The notes: generated by a model from the sequence alone, not told the origin. Positions 34,826 through 49,620 are shown, counted from the first letter of the stretch. The stretch is DNA of 64,000 bases from Amaranthus tricolor (GCF_026212465.1 NC_080047.1:36374174-36438173); one strand, 5' to 3'. Numbers and translations are program-made.

Positions 34826-35938
34826 TTAAGTGAACTTTGTTTGATTAAGGCGAAATTCCTTAAAAACCTCCGCCCTCTTGAAAATATCATAGACAGTCTC
34901 TGTAGGTTGAGCACTTTTTTCAAGAAAATCTAGAATAGCAGGAACATTTAAATAAGTTTGATTTTTGATCGGATCATAAAAACCCACTTTCTGCAAATCT
35001 CTTCCCTCTCTTCGGGACCGAACATCAATTGCAACAATTCGATAGACGGCTCATTGGGATAGATTAGATCAACAATACCCCCCCTGGAAACGTATAGGAG
35101 GTTTTCTCCTCGTACGGCTCGAGAAAAATGATTCAAGGTTTAGGTATATAAATAATTAAATAAATCCCTAAAATACTGAAATGAATTAAACTACGAATTT
35201 AATCCTTGTCATTTCTTTATTTCCTAAAAAATCATTTGTATACTCATAACTCTTAAATAGCTCAAAAGAAAATCCTTTGGCATTTCATTTAATGAGCAGT
35301 CTCAAATACCCTTTTGTCTCATTTAGAATCCATTTGAATTCGGTATTCTGATCCAAATCCAATTATTGCGACAATTAACAATTAAAAAGGGTATTTTCTT
35401 GTTCCGGAAATCTTTATCTTTTTTTTTTGAATCATTGGGTTTAGACATTACTTCGTAGATTTTTAATCCTTTCAAAAATGGCAGCAACATGCCTTTTTGT
35501 TATTTCTTTCTATCAAAAAATCAAATCATACGAACGGCGGATTCCCCACGATATATATCGAATAAGGTCTTATCAATTCCAACAAAAGATTTTCTTTTAG
35601 GATTTGAAACTTTTTTTTATTTTAATCCTTTCGATTTCTCTGTCAAAGATATCCTTACGAAGTTGTTAAAACTTATTGATTAACACTAACCCTAGACCCT
35701 TCTCTTTTCCCTTGAGAAATAACTCAATACTTTACTACTCGAGCTCCATCATGTACTAGTTCCATTACATCCGAACAAAAAATGCAATGCCGCTTCGAGT
35801 GGAACAGAGCAAAGGATGTCGAGTCAAGAGCATCCTTTCTTATAGAATAGAATGATGGATATAATAATCCACACCAGATCATGTCCTTCAAGTCGCACGT
35901 TGCTTTCTACCACATCGTTTCAACCGAAGTTTCACCAT
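34826..35938 (-). CDS. rps16: rps16, plastid ribosomal protein S16 (NUPT copy, frame intact)
   Basis: Exon 1 is 35,899-35,938 (40 bp, ATG GTG AAA CTT CGG...). The group II intron starts gtgcgac and keeps the domain V-like gagccgtacgagg near its end (about 35,110). Exon 2 is 34,826-35,052 (227 bp: [20 protein letters not shown] ... [16 protein letters not shown] ... TKFT). Together they make 88 codons with no stop, the normal length. As a nuclear copy with a group II intron it is unlikely to be expressed. Confidence 0.88.
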
Positions 35939-36524
35939 AACATTCCTCAAATTTGGAACCGGTATGCGGTTGATTCAATTATGGAATCATGAATAGTCAT
36001 TGGTTCAGTCAGGACAGTTAATACATATATATTATATGGAATATATCTTAAGTTATTATATTATTTAGTAATGGAATGTTTATTTAGTAATGGAATGTTA
36101 ATTTTTTTTACAATTTACAATACAATAAAAATAGCGATGACATCGCTAAGCAATCAAAATCTATCTTTTTTTTTGAGTTTAATATAATAAAAATAATCAA
36201 TAAAAGAAATCGAAATTGAATAATATATTAGATTGGTATTAGATTGGAAAAATCCAAGTTCGTTTCCAGGATGAAGCAAAAAAAACTAAATTAACTTCGT
36301 AACTTCTATTTCTATATTATATATGTCTATATTATATATGAATATTTATAGAGGATGTATATCTGATTAAAGGAATACTTTTTTTTGGAATTCAAATTTG
36401 ATGAAATGTGAAAAAAAAAAAGATAAGATTCATTTTCGTTAAAATCATTAGTAGTTAGTAGAAAGAATACAATTCTATTTTAAACCTTATAAACAGAAAA
36501 ATACAATCTTAAATTACATATATT

Positions 36525-36596
36525 CTGGGACGGAAGGATTCGAACCTCCGAATAGCGGGACCAAAACCCGATGCCTTACCACTTGGCCACGCCCCA
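36525..36596 (-). tRNA. trnQ-UUG: trnQ-UUG (NUPT copy)
   Basis: 72 bases, minus strand tggggcgtggccaagtggta..., anticodon TTG, and T-arm ggttcgaatcc. All arms pair. 35,939-36,524 is plastid spacer without a gene. Confidence 0.95.
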
Positions 36597-36905
36597 ATTC
36601 GATTTCTATTCAACATTAATAAACCCTAATATTGTTATTGATTGTTCGTCAATTCCAGCCTAACTATCAAAACACAAAAAATCAACTTGATTCTGTTGTT
36701 AGAATTTTGACACGTGTAGATATAGAATTCAAATGAATTTATTGATCATTACACAGAATTCCATTAAGATATTGTATGAAAGTAAAATTTCTTCTATTCT
36801 CCATTGAGAATAGAAGGTTTTTTGATTGAGTGAGTAAGTTAAAAAAAAAGAACGATTTTTTTCTTCATTTTTTTTTATATCAATAACTCAACCAAAATGC
36901 AATAA

Positions 36906-37100
<195 letters not shown>

Positions 37101-37243
37101 GATCTTTCATCTTGTCCTAAAAAAATGAATGATTTTTTCGAGAAAAATTATTCTAATATTAGATAAAAATTCTTTTAATATTAGAATAATAAATATCATT
37201 TCAAATTCTATTTTATATTATAGGATATATGGTATAAAAATAG

Positions 37244-37402
<159 letters not shown>

Positions 37403-37548
37403 GACTAAAAAAGGGGTTATTTGCTTTATTTTTCATCTATCTTTTTTTTTTTTTCAAAATAGAATTATATATAATTCTATTTTGAAAAAAAAAGATAGAA
37501 TAAATTCAAAAGAGAAATCAAATAATAAGATTTAGTTATCAATGGAAA

Positions 37549-37636
37549 CGGAAAGAGAGGGATTCGAACCCTCGGTACGAATAACTCGTACAACGGATTA
37601 GCAATCCGACGCTTTCGTCCACTCAGCCATCTCTCC
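37549..37636 (-). tRNA. trnS-GCU: trnS-GCU (NUPT copy)
   Basis: 88 bases with the long variable arm of a class II tRNA (minus strand ggagagatggctgagtggac..., anticodon GCT). A 28-bp hairpin in psbI-trnS spacer (about 37,441-37,499) is the usual plastid transcript end structure. 37,637-38,313 is AT-rich spacer. Confidence 0.95.
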
Positions 37637-38313
37637 CCGTTGAAAATAGTAATAGTCAAATATTAAATAAAAAATTTTGAAAAATTTGAAAATTATGTAA
37701 AAAATATGTAATAAACTCAAATTAATTAGACTAAAATAAAAAAATTCAAAATATATATAATCTATATATAACCAAAATATATAATATATATATATATAAC
37801 ACAATATTATATATAACATAATATATATATACAAAATATACAAGTTGTATTGTGTAAGACAACATTAAGTACAAGTTTTATTTGAAATTTTCATAATTAT
37901 ATTAAAAATTAAAAAGAAAAAAAAGACTGAATATTTAATATTAATTAATAGAAAAATAGAATATTTAATTAAATACTTCTTCGCCCGAAAGGGACTTTTT
38001 TTTGATTCCCACGGCCTGGCCTGATCAATACCTCGCCAGGCCCTTTTTGTTTTAATGAATTCTAGGGATTCTATAGAATAAAGAAAATGATTTAGTTGAT
38101 AATGATCATAAAAATTCCTTCAAGAAAAAATAGAACTTTTTTTTTTTTAGTTATTTAACTATAACTTTTTAAAATCTGATTAAAACTCATAAAATCCTCC
38201 TACAAAAAGTGTCAATACTCTAAATTTCATGATTCTTTTCGAATCCTGTCTTGATTACATCCAATTTCAGTGTTCGACAAAAGTTTTATTTGGATACAAT
38301 AATCCAACTGTAG

Positions 38314-39092
38314 CGGGTATAGTTTAGTGGTAAAAGTGTGATTCGTTCTATTAACCCCTTAATAGTTAAGGGGTCTACCGGTTTGATTACTATTCCGATC
38401 AAAAACTTTATTTCTTAAAGGAATTAATCCTTTCCCTCTCAATGAAAAAATTGAGGAAAATTATACATTCTCGTGATTTGGATCCAAAACTCAATTATAT
38501 TAGAAAGTGGAATTTTTGGATTATGAAGTTACGAAACATAAAATTTTGTTGAATTGGATGAATACTTCCAATTGAATGAGTATAAGGAAGAGATCTATGG
38601 ATAAAGATAGAAAAAAGGGTTTCTAATCGTAACTAAATCTTCTAGTTTTTTATAGAGAAGCAAAATAGCTATTAAATGATGACTTTAGTTTACTAGAGGC
38701 TTCAATCAACATATTTCTTTTTTTAGCTTAGCTCGGTAGAAACAAAAGAATTTTCCTTAGGATTCTCTCAAATAGAAATAGAGAACGAAGTAACTAGAAA
38801 GATTGTTAGAATCGCCTCTTCTAGAGGGATCATCTAGAAAGTAAGTTGTTTTGAATTGAATGCATTCATGCCAAAAACTGACATAGATGTTATGGGTGAT
38901 TTTTTCTTTTGTAATTTTATTCCCGCCTTAGATTAGGGTCTGGGAATTGCTCCTTTTTCCATAAAGGAGCCGAATGAAACCAAAGTTTCATGTTCGGTTT
39001 TGAATTAGAGACGTTAAAATTCATAAATCAATGTCGACTATAACCCCTAGCCTTCCAAGCTAACGATGCGGGTTCGATTCCCGCTACCCGCT
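38314..39092 (+). tRNA. trnG-UCC: trnG-UCC with group II intron (NUPT copy)
   Basis: Exon 1 is 38,314-38,336 (23 bases, gcgggtatagtttagtggta...). The intron begins gtgtgattcg. Exon 2 is about 39,044-39,092, with anticodon TCC in ccttccaagc and T-arm gggttcgattccc. Exons sum to about 72 bases and both appear unaltered. Confidence 0.9.
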
Positions 39093-39228
39093 CCATTCTG
39101 TATTAATTAATGCATCATTGAATTAAATACGCAATTCAAACAAAAAATTCACATCTCCCATCACATACAATCTGATTCTTTTTTGGAAACACAAAATAAC
39201 AAAAAAATCCGAAAAATCGGAATGAAAA

Positions 39229-39300
39229 GCATCCATAGTCTAATGGATAGGACATGGGTCTTCTAAACCTTGGGTATAGGTTCAAATCCTATTGGACGCA
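39229..39300 (+). tRNA. trnR-UCU: trnR-UCU (NUPT copy)
   Basis: 72 bases from gcatccatagtctaatggat to attggacgca, anticodon TCT in gtcttctaaac. It lies about 140 bp after trnG and 95 bp before the atpA stop. Confidence 0.95.
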
Positions 39301-39394
39301 ATTTATTTCCATATATTTTTTTAAGATATCCATGTGAAAAAGGGTATTTTCTTTTTTATTTAATAATACAAAAAATTCAGAGGGATGGATTTCT

Positions 39395-40918
39395 TTACGC
39401 TTGTTCCTGATGTCGAAAGCGTTCCATCTGTTCTTGAATAGCTTCTTTTAAAAGGGCTTCTGCGTCTTCAGTAAATGTCTTGGTAGAAGATATAATTTCT
39501 TGGAACTCTGGTTTATTAGTTTTTACATAAGTGCGTAATTCAACAATAAATTTCCTTACTTGCTCAAGTTCTAATGAATCAAGATAACCATTCGTTCCGG
39601 TATATATAGTCAATACCTGTTCTGCGACCTTGAGAGGAGCTGATTGGGGTTGTTTCAGTAATTCACGTAATCGTTGCCCTCTTGCCAACTGATTCTGAGT
39701 AGCTTTATCAAGATCAGAAGCAAATTGGGCAAAGGCTTCTAATTCTGCAAATTGGGCCAGTTCCAGTTTTAATTTACCAGCTACTTGTTTCATAGCTTTA
39801 ATTTGAGCTGCGGACCCCACCCTAGAAACAGAAATACCCACATTAATTGCTGGTCTGATTCCAGCATTGAATAGATCGGCGGATAAGAATATTTGTCCAT
39901 CTGTAATGGAAATTACATTCGTAGGAATATAAGCCGAAACATCTCCTGATTGGGTCTCGACTATTGGTAAAGCAGTCATACTTCCTTCACCTAAACGAGA
40001 ACTTAATTTAGCGGCTCTTTCCAAAAGTCGTGAATGCAAATAAAAAACATCTCCTGGATAAGCTTCACGACCAGGCGGTCTTCGTAATAGAAGAGACATT
40101 TGGCGATAGGCTTGTGCTTGTTTGGAAAGATCATCATAAATGATTAAAGTGTGTCGTTCACGGTACATAAAATATTCCGCCAGCGCCGCTCCGGTATAAG
40201 GAGCCAGATACTGTAATGTAGCGGGGGAATCCGCTGTTTCGGCTACCACAATAGTGTACTCCATTGCTCCCCTTTCCTGGAAGGTAGTAACTACCTGCGC
40301 CACAGAAGATGCTTTTTGACCAATAGCTACATAAACACATATTACATTTTGTCCTTGTTGATTAAGAATCGTATCTGTGGCTACGGCTGTTTTACCAGTT
40401 TGTCTATCCCCAATAATTAATTCTCGCTGGCCACGTCCTACAGGGATCATTGAATCAATAGCAATAAGTCCGGTTTGAAGAGGCTCATATACAGAACGTC
40501 TCGAAATAATACCGGGAGCGGGAGATTCAATTAACCGAGATTCCGAAGCCGAAATTTCACCCCTACCATCAATAGGTTTAGCTAGGGCATTTATAACACG
40601 ACCCAAATAAGCTTCACTCACAGGTATCTGAGCAATTCTTCCTGTTGCTTTTACAGAACTTCCTTCTTGTATCAGCAAACCATCACCCATTAATACAACA
40701 CCAACATTATTGGATTCCAAATTCAAAGCAATGCCTATTGTCCCCTCTTGAAATTCTACTAATTCACCTGCCATTACTTCATCAAGACCGTGAATACGAG
40801 CAATGCCGTCACCTACTTGAAGTACGGTACCGGTATTTACAACCTTTACTTCTCGATTATATTGTTCAATACGTTCACGGATAATATTGCTAATTTCGTC
40901 TGCTCGAATGGTTACCAT
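39395..40918 (-). CDS. atpA: atpA, plastid ATP synthase alpha subunit (NUPT copy, intact)
   Basis: 507 codons, the full length of the family, no stop or shift. The P-loop GDRQTGKTA is near residue 170 and the alpha-subunit motif [17 protein letters not shown] near 362-378. In the plastid this is a non-catalytic nucleotide-binding subunit of CF1. It heads downstream of atpH and atpF in the same cluster. Perfect preservation suggests a recent transfer, in contrast to the broken matK. Confidence 0.95.
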   Translation of the reverse strand: MVTIRADEISNIIRERIEQYNREVKVVNTGTVLQVGDGIARIHGLDEVMAGELVEFQEGTIGIALNLESNNVGVVLMGDGLLIQEGSSVKATGRIAQIPVSEAYLGRVINALAKPIDGRGEISASESRLIESPAPGIISRRSVYEPLQTGLIAIDSMIPVGRGQRELIIGDRQTGKTAVATDTILNQQGQNVICVYVAIGQKASSVAQVVTTFQERGAMEYTIVVAETADSPATLQYLAPYTGAALAEYFMYRERHTLIIYDDLSKQAQAYRQMSLLLRRPPGREAYPGDVFYLHSRLLERAAKLSSRLGEGSMTALPIVETQSGDVSAYIPTNVISITDGQIFLSADLFNAGIRPAINVGISVSRVGSAAQIKAMKQVAGKLKLELAQFAELEAFAQFASDLDKATQNQLARGQRLRELLKQPQSAPLKVAEQVLTIYTGTNGYLDSLELEQVRKFIVELRTYVKTNKPEFQEIISSTKTFTEDAEALLKEAIQEQMERFRHQEQA

Positions 40919-41000
40919 GAGTCTTTCTTAATTCTTTATTTCTTTCTTTTTTTTTTATTATTGGAAACAAAAAAATAATACCTACAATCGAATAGAAGGA

Positions 41001-42372
41001 CTAATCGGTTATTTCGTTCATCGCACCAAACATGCCAATATTAGCGTTGATGGTCCGTAAATGTAATTCGTTGTTTAAACAACTATTCAGAGTTCCTAGA
41101 GCTCCTTGTAAGGCTTGTTGGAAAACCTGTTGTCGGACTTGATTAATCGCTTTTTGTTGTTCAAACTGAATGGTCTCATTTTTGTAATTTTCTAATTGTT
41201 CTAAAGTTTTATAAGTTGAATTAATCAAATTTATTTTTTCGCGTTCTATTTCAGAATATCCATTCACTCGAAACTGATCCGCTTCCATTTCGACTTTTTT
41301 TAAACGAGCCCTGGCTTTTTCAAGCTGTTCAATGGCTTTTCCGCGTAGTTCTTCTGAATTTCGAATAGTACTCAAGATTCTCTGTTTTCGATTATCTAAT
41401 AAATCATTTAATGAAAGTAGATTATCTTTCCATTCATTTCAAAACGTTCATGATCCCTTCCCGAACCAAACTTGAATCTTTCAATTCATTTGGCTCTCAC
41501 GCTCAATTACTTCAATTATTTCGGGCAAATTTCCATACCTTTTTTGAATGTAATGAACCTATCCTCTCTTCTCTGGTCATGTTCCACAAAAAATGGAAAC
41601 AAATCACTAATCAAGACTAGAATATTTGGAGGACTCTTCTGACCCAAACAAAAAAATAGAAATATATTTATATATTTTAAGTATTAAATATAAGTATTAA
41701 GTAATTGTCAGCAAAGTTGTTTTTTTTCTTCAAATCCAATTTTTTTTTACTTTATACGTAGGTCGTCGACTCAGCCTTTGGCATTTATTTACTTAAAATA
41801 TATTCTTAAGTAAATAAAAAGGATAAACCTTTTTCCAATACCAATAAAAAAAGAAAAAAAGGATTCAAATCTTTTTATCGACATGAGTGTTATATATCGA
41901 AAAATTTATAACGATTTTTAATTTAAAATACGTCTCGGTATTAAGTATCAATATAATGGTAGTAAAGAATACCCTGCTGTGCTTCAACTTCAAACAATTT
42001 AAGCTTTAACCATGTTAATGGTCCTACATTATTGGTTAATAGAGAATCAAAGTATATTTTCCAACAAATCACGAAATGCTATGGTTCTTACATATGATTT
42101 CTTTATTTATTATTGATTCAGAAGTCATTCGTGAAATCATGCACCTTAGAATTTCGCTTTAATTATAAAGACAAAAACAGGTACAGTTGGTTGAATCCAA
42201 CCTATTTTTGAAATAAACAACCCGCACACACTCCCTTTCCAAAAAAAATCAATACATCAAGAACTACACTTAGATTTATTAGATTTGTTGCTAAAATATC
42301 GGTATTAAACCCGAAACTCCCGGCGGATGGCCAGTGACCCAAGAAAACGAAAGAATCGGTTACATTTTTCAT
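41001..42372 (-). CDS. atpF: atpF, plastid ATP synthase CF0 subunit b (NUPT copy)
   Basis: Exon 1 is 42,228-42,372 (145 bp: [20 protein letters not shown] ... FGKGV, with the membrane anchor). The group II intron starts gtgcggg. Exon 2 is 41,001-41,410 ([13 protein letters not shown] ... [11 protein letters not shown]). Total 184 codons with the frame conserved across the intron. Exon 2 is the usual long amphipathic helix of the stator stalk. Confidence 0.9.
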
Positions 42373-42814
42373 ATGATCTCCTCTTATAAATAAACTACAA
42401 AAATCATTGTATTATTTCACTTCGTTGGTACTTAATAAATATAAAATAAATAAAAATAGTTTTGAAAAATTATTTTTTATTTATTTTATATTGAGATTCT
42501 CTAATTTCCAATAAGAATAATACTTAATTTTTTGGAATAGAATTCTTAATATTAATTAGGTACTAGGTTTCATGCGAATTGCGAAATACCTCCTTTGTTG
42601 CAAGACTTCGCCTTGGAACTTACGAAGGGGAAGGAAGGAAGAAAGCGAGTGGGTAACACTAATTCTTCATCCTCAAATAAGTCCTTCCCGTGGGTTATTT
42701 TCGCAACGAATGAGTAATTGTGTAGGAGCGATATTTTACTATAAATGTGAAAAAGCAACCTGCAAATCCAAGACTATAAAAGAAATATGTATTTATATTA
42801 TTTCTTTTTTGAGA

Positions 42815-43093
<279 letters not shown>

Positions 43094-43489
43094 TTAATGA
43101 TACAATCAACCAATGCATTAGGACTTAATTATTCCGTTAGTAATATTCATCCAGTCGAAATAACTAAAATAAAAACGCCAAATTGAAATAATAAATAATA
43201 ATATTATTGAATCATTCGATCATTAGAAAGACTTAATCTTTTTTTAGTTCCTATTTGTTGAGTCTTTCTGAATTAATACAACCCGAGTTTTCCATTTATT
43301 TTTTCTAATCATTAATCATTCTTCGATCTTTTTCGTTATTTGATCTGTTTATTCATTCAATTCGCAGTCCTAAACAAAACGGAAGGACTTCAGTTTGGTA
43401 TCCGAAATTTAAGAAATTTAAGTAAGGCAAATGAAATATTCATTCATATATAACTTGCCAATCTCTAATATAAAATATACATATGTTTC

Positions 43490-45226
43490 TTCAATAACGT
43501 AAGCACGGCCCTAACATCCTTTGTCTTACCCGGAATGTTCATGAGAGTCCCGAGTATGGCATCGCATACATTTTTCTCTATATGCATAACGTCAAGACAA
43601 TGCCTAACCTGTAGATCTCTCCAATATGGAAGCTTCCAAGAGATTGATTCTTTTTTCCATAATCGGTCTTCACCCCACTTGCCCCGTTTTACCAAATACA
43701 GTCTCAACTCCCTTAACCTGTTCATAAACCTCATAACCGGTCAACGGTCGACGAGCTACACGGTCCTCAACCTCCCCGTTGAACAACTTCTTCTTACGAT
43801 GTTGGTGGTCTCGTGGGAGGAACTTTCGATGGTGCATGAATACGTGTTTGCACTTAGGAATCCACGTGGATTCCATGTCATTGATACATATTGGGCATGC
43901 TTTCTTCCCTTTATTCTTATACCCCGATAAGTTGCCATATGCCGGAAAAACATTAACGGTGCATAAAAGCATTGCACGCAAAGTGAACTCCTCATTAGCA
44001 TATGCATCAAACACTGAAACGCCTTCATCCCACATCTTTCTCAAATCCTCAACGAGAGGTGCAAGATACACATCTATGTCATTGCCAGGTTGTTTAGGAT
44101 CCAAGATAAGATGCGAAAGCATTATGTACATACGCTTCATACACAACCAAGGTGGCAAATTATAGATCACTAAAAGTACCGGCCAAGTACTATGTTGAGA
44201 ACTAAGATTGCCGAATGGGTTCATTCCATCCGTACACAGTCCGAGCCTTAAATTACGAACCTCATCCCCAAAAGTCTTATGCAACCTATTAATACTCTTC
44301 CACTCCGGAGAATTAGATGGATGTGTGAGCAAGTGACCTTTCTTCACCCTATCTGCATGCCACCTCAAATTTAACGCATCTTTCTTTATAGAAAACAAGC
44401 GCTTGAATCTAGGTATTATTGGAAGATACCACAATACCTTAGCCGGGGGCCCTTTAGCATCCCGAGCCCCTTTACGCTTGTAGCGCGATAACCCACACGT
44501 AGGACACTCTTCTAAGTTCTCGTTTTCATTCCAATACAACACACAATCATTCGGACACGCATGAATCTTTTGGTACTCTAAGCCGAAAGGACACATGAGC
44601 TTTTTGGCATAATATGTCGACTTTGGAAGTTCATTTCCCTCAGGAAGCATCTCACCTAACGCTTCTAATAACATTGTGAAACTAGCGTCACTCCAATTGA
44701 ACTTTGACTTAATGTTGAAAATTGTCAACACTGCTGTTAGTTTGGTGAACTTTGTACATCCAGGGTACAAAGGCTTTTGAGAAGCCTCTGTCAACAAGTC
44801 AAAAACACGAGGACTTTTTCCTAACTCATCCTCGACTCCCTCCATCATCTCATCAACACGATCCACATCCTCATTGACATTCTCTTCATTTGTCTCATAC
44901 CCATCAACATGATCTACTACATCCTCATTGACATCGGCCACATTATTGACGTCCTCAACAACATTTTTCTCTTTGTAAACTCCCTCCTTACCATGCCAAA
45001 CCCAAACATGATATTGAGGCCTAAACCCACGTCGAAGTATGTGCTCCCTAAGGATATCAACACTATCTACCTTTGATACATTGCCACAAGTGACACATGG
45101 GCAATAAAAACCAACTCCCCCCGTCCTAACTTGATGTTCAACCGCAATACTACAAAATTCTAATACGCCATCAATAAATTCCGACGATTCAATGCTTCCA
45201 TACATCCAAGAACGATCGTTTGTCAT
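43490..45226 (-). pseudogene. CACTA TnpD-type transposase, N-terminal half
   Basis: The start ATG at 45,226 gives MTNDRSWMYG, then a transposase-associated Zn region (YCPCVTCGN ... ILREHILRRGFRPQYHVWVW). An acidic stretch follows, then the Transposase_21 core (CPFGLEYQKIHACPNDCVLY, CPTCGLSRYK, LRLGLCTDGMNPFG). A one-base shift near 43,690 separates PLTGYEVYEQVKG from RGKWGEDRLWKK and PYWRDLQVRHCLDVMHIEKN. The coding match fades at KTKDVRA, where plastid DNA begins. The missing C-terminal half is at 30,057-31,655. This protein would cut CACTA ends if intact. Confidence 0.88.
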
Positions 45227-45630
45227 CCTAATTAGTGTGATTAATTGATTCAAAACAAAATTAATACAATTTTTAAACATATATACTTAACGAACTCTAA
45301 CTAACCAAAAAATTAAGTAATAATCGTTCATTTAACACTAATTAACCCAAATAATAACACAATGTTTTTAAACTGTCCAAATGATGTTTATTGTAGTAAC
45401 CATAATTAATATTTATATATATTAACAACATATAAAAACAATAAAAATAAAATCACATTCATAAACTTAGACAACTAATTAACATTCATATCAACAACTC
45501 ATTCATTTAACCATAAACAACCCTAATTAAACCTAATTTACAAACTAGAAAAAAAATTACGATAAATTTAAAACTTAAAAACCACACACATTCATAAATA
45601 AAATAAATTGCTTAAAACTATAACAAAATA

Positions 45631-45737
<107 letters not shown>

Positions 45738-46419
45738 AAATTTAAAACTTAAAAACAACAACAAGATACACATTCATAAAGTATAACAAATTTAAACCTA
45801 ATTTACAAACCACACACAAACCACATTCACAAATAATTACTAAATATGCAAATAATTAATTAACAAACCACATTTTTAACTAAATTACTAAATTCGTGAG
45901 TTTTGAAGATGAATTTTTGTCTTTTATTTTTGTGATATTAATTGATTTTTATGGGTTAATGACGGTAAAAAAACTAGAACAAAGAGGTGATTTTTAAGGC
46001 ATCATGTATGTTATTATTATCATTATGCCCCGTACATCCCATTCACATTAAGTATGATTGAAGAATGATGATGATGATGAACAAGAACACAGTAGAAGAA
46101 TAGTAGGGGTTTATGAAAATTTGAAGTTTGATGATGAACAAGAACAGCAGCAAGGATTTACCTTCAGAAACCATTTGTGAAGATGAACAGCAACAAGAAT
46201 GATGAACAGCAGCAAATGACCGTTTGTGAAAATGAAGATGAACACAAGAAACGAACACAAATCTTGATGCTTAATCTTATACGTTTGTGAAGATGAAGAA
46301 GAGGAACGAAGCAAATGAAGATGACGATGAAGCGTTTTTTCAATGAGGAACAAAGCAAAGTACTGTATAAATGTATTTGAGAAGGGATTTGTGAATTAAA
46401 AAGAAACTGGCGGGTTTTA

Positions 46420-46784
46420 AAAAAAATTTGTCCAATGGTCATTTGTTGCGGTTCAAAACAAAACCGGAGCAATTAGAAATTTTGTGAAGGGTTATTTGCT
46501 GCGGTTCAAGCAAAACCGGAGCAATTAGCATTTTCATTAAGAGTTATTTGCTGCGGTTTAATCAAAATCGGAGCAATTAATATACTTTTTAATAGTTATT
46601 TGCTGCGGCTGTGGAAAAACCGAAGCAATTAATACAGTGTGAAGGGTTTTTTGTTGCGGTCAATTGGAAAACCGCAGCAATTAGAATATATTTTTTTTTC
46701 TGATCCATTTTCCTATTTTTTGCTGCCAATACACAAAAACCGCAGCAAATGATGAGCAGCAAATACATTTTTTTTCCACTAGTG
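46420..46784 (-). mobile_element. CACTA 5' terminus and subterminal repeats
   Basis: Five or six copies of a unit like tttgctgcggttcaagcaaa-accggagcaatta, each internally palindromic (ttgctgcggtt / aaccgcagcaa), fill about 46,440-46,760. The terminus read on the minus strand is CACTAGTGGAAAAAA at 46,784. Such repeats are the binding sites of the TnpA-type protein in CACTA elements. 45,735-46,419 is the leader region and has no gene. Confidence 0.85.
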
Positions 46785-48540
46785 TAGTGAGTCACATAAA
46801 TAGGCATAAAGCGATATTAAGCTTTAAAATTAACGTTTGCTAAAGTTTTATGTGTAAAAACTTCAAGGTGGAACACTTTGGTAAACCTAAGTATTACCGT
46901 GTGAATGTTTTTAAAAATTTTGATTACCACGTGGAATTTCTACAAATTATAATGAGAAGTGAAATCTCTTTAAGTTTGACTTGTGGCAATCCAGCGAAGT
47001 TGGAGTTGTTTGCATGTTTAAAACTTTGAAACTAAGAGTTCACTAAATATTTGAATATCTAAAATAAAACAAACTCAAATATTCAGTGATAGCAACGTGG
47101 ACGTTTGCAAGGGTTATTATAAAAATTTGTCAAAATCTTTTTAGCCTATTTAAACCTACAAAAATCTCAAATTATTAGTATATTTTGTGAAGATAATTTG
47201 AATGGTTGATTAAGAAAATACTTTCTTTGTTTTTTTTTACTTTGACTTAGTCAAATTAATGCAACTTTAGATCATTAATCATCTTAGAAATAATTAATAA
47301 TTATGTAATAAAGTGTATGTGTCAGGATCAGAAACCCTAAATCATGGTTAAAAATAATTGTTAATAAATCTTTCAGAAGCAACAAAGTGGAACCTAATTT
47401 AGAAAAGAAACTATATTTTAACAGAAAGGGAATCAAAGAGAGAAAAAAGGACGGTGCATTACATCTACAGATCACTCAAATGCTAATACCAAAGGGTTAC
47501 TTTTTCGATAGTGGGACACGTTTCACACACTAAGGAGGGTAATTCTAATTAGGGCAGTAAATGCACCGCTAAGAGACCAATAATAAACGCGACGCGCCAG
47601 TAATTGTTTTAATCGAAACAAAGTGGTATTTTTGAAATTGCTAAAGATATTTGCTGAGGGTATTTGGGACATTCCTTGACAGCCTAATAATGGGCCATAA
47701 ATACTTCATTTATGCCATAAATAAGGAAACAAATTCTCTACAAAAAAGTACAACTTAACTCAAAGCATAAGAATTGCAATTTATTACTTGTGCATGAATA
47801 AGAACTTATCCATTAAATTCCATTGATCTTCAAAAGATAATTTGAAGATAAAGAACATTTATTGAATAAGACAAGGTTTTATTCATTAAATTCATAGAAA
47901 AGGCACACGATAAAAAAAGGCGATAAGCAATAATCCACATTATTGGGATTGTGCACTTGGAAGGACTTGTTAGACACCTTACATCATTAACGCAATGATT
48001 GTGTATGCTCCTAGAAAATCATTCCGGGCCTTCCTAACCCTTGTTGGTTGTGTAGGTTATTAAGGCATTTTAAAGAGTGATCTTACTGCAAGATTTAGCT
48101 TGATCGCAAGAACATACCTCTAATTCAACTTAAACCTTCGCTTAAGGATAATCCTTGGACTACTCTTGACTTAGTTCTTAATTAATTGTGTCTCATAAAA
48201 TACAAGAACAAAAAGTATCATTAACAATATAAATTAATATATAGAAATATTTTCATTACTATAAATTTATGAACATATAAATTCATATATTTAGAGCTAG
48301 TAATGATCAAATTAAACATTTTTAATTTAAAAACTAAAGTAATAACAAAAAATAATGGAGAGAGTAGGTTAGATTCCAATCCATAGCATGTAAATGTGAT
48401 GTATTCTCTATGCGTATATAGCATTTGGACCGATAAATTGAACCATATTGGTTCAGATCTTGGTAGCTTTGCATAAGTGGAAGAATGGACGTGTAGCATA
48501 TTGTAATTGAACCATGTGCATATGCATCTTCCAAGTCATG
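46785..48540. other. Intergenic, no gene seen
   Basis: AT-rich sequence with only short random frames. No splice-consistent coding run, tRNA or terminal-repeat element was recognised. Confidence 0.6.
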
Positions 48541-48549
48541 TACACCTTC

Positions 48550-49620
48550 TAAGCACAATTCAGCCCATGATTCAGCAATTGAAGATACCTATGAAGATGT
48601 AAACCATGTAACAAATAATAAACATCACAAGCAAGAGCATCCCCACTGAAACCAACATACAGAACAAATTCTGACATCAGAACAACACAGCAGCACAACC
48701 AGCGAACAGCCCACCTTGCATGACACGTGGAGGCCAAACTTGTGCATCCAGGACCTGGGCTACAGTATAAATGGAATCTTGGCATGTGGACCTAGCCATT
48801 AAGGGTCAAGAACCCTATTAATAACTCACACAACTCTCTGAAATCTGTGTGCAAGGTCGTGTAGTCAGCAGCTGGTTCGAAACAAAACAGCACTGATCTT
48901 ATGACTAGCTGACCTTGTGAGCCTTGGCCTGAACGTACCTTTTGATCTACGGGACCACCAAGGGTAGAAATGGAATCTCTACACTAGAAGCTTGCTACCA
49001 AGACTCTTAGTGGCCATCATCAACCTTGGGAAGAGCACACGAAAGTGGGTGGAAGGTCGCCTGGTCAGCAGCCCTTCTGTCAGAATTTCAGAATACTTTT
49101 GTAGCTTGTTTTTATGTTTTTAATGAAGCACATGTTGTGCACGTGCTCCATATGACCGTTAGTGGTAGTTACCTTGCGTGTATTATTCATTCCTTGCTTT
49201 ACTCATGTATCTTAGGCTTATAAATAGAAGGTTTGATCAATGTAAAAATCAAGTTATGAATGAGAATGTCCTAAAATTCATTAAGTGAATTTTCTTTCAA
49301 TTGCTTTGCAATTGGGTTACCTTGGGCCAGTTTTTCCCATCCTTGGTGTACGTGTTCTTAAGCGTCCTACATCACCCTATCCATAGATGCTGTTAACTCC
49401 CTTGCAGATCAAAGGAGGAAGCGTAGAGTTGAGTGATAAGGAGTCCGGCAGTCCGGTTCTTACACCTATTCTTCGTGTCAGTTTCTTGGAATATCCCCTT
49501 GTGTTTTTGTATTAAATCCCATTCGTGCGTAATTTCTTCAACCACCACGCGTACATGGATCATTAATTAAAACGATCTAGATTGTGAGCGCATATCATTT
49601 GCAGAGGCAGAGCAAATTAA
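48550..49620 (+). repeat. LTR-like retrotransposon remnant
   Basis: Contains a promoter-like aggcttataaatagaag (about 49,213) and leader-type text. Sequence around 48,710-48,800 (tgacacgtggag, gtgcatccaggacctgggct, aatggaatctt) is related to the repeat at 25,603-26,214. No protein domain, PBS or paired LTR found; borders unknown. Confidence 0.4.

Noticed and set aside
37598..37843. Tyr/Ile-rich 81-codon ORF over trnS
   Set aside because: AT-rich plastid spacer read by chance; overlaps a tRNA.
47284..47475. Hydrophobic 63-codon ORF as the missing signal-peptide exon of the cysteine-rich gene
   Set aside because: No donor site in the needed phase and no typical signal-peptide layout.
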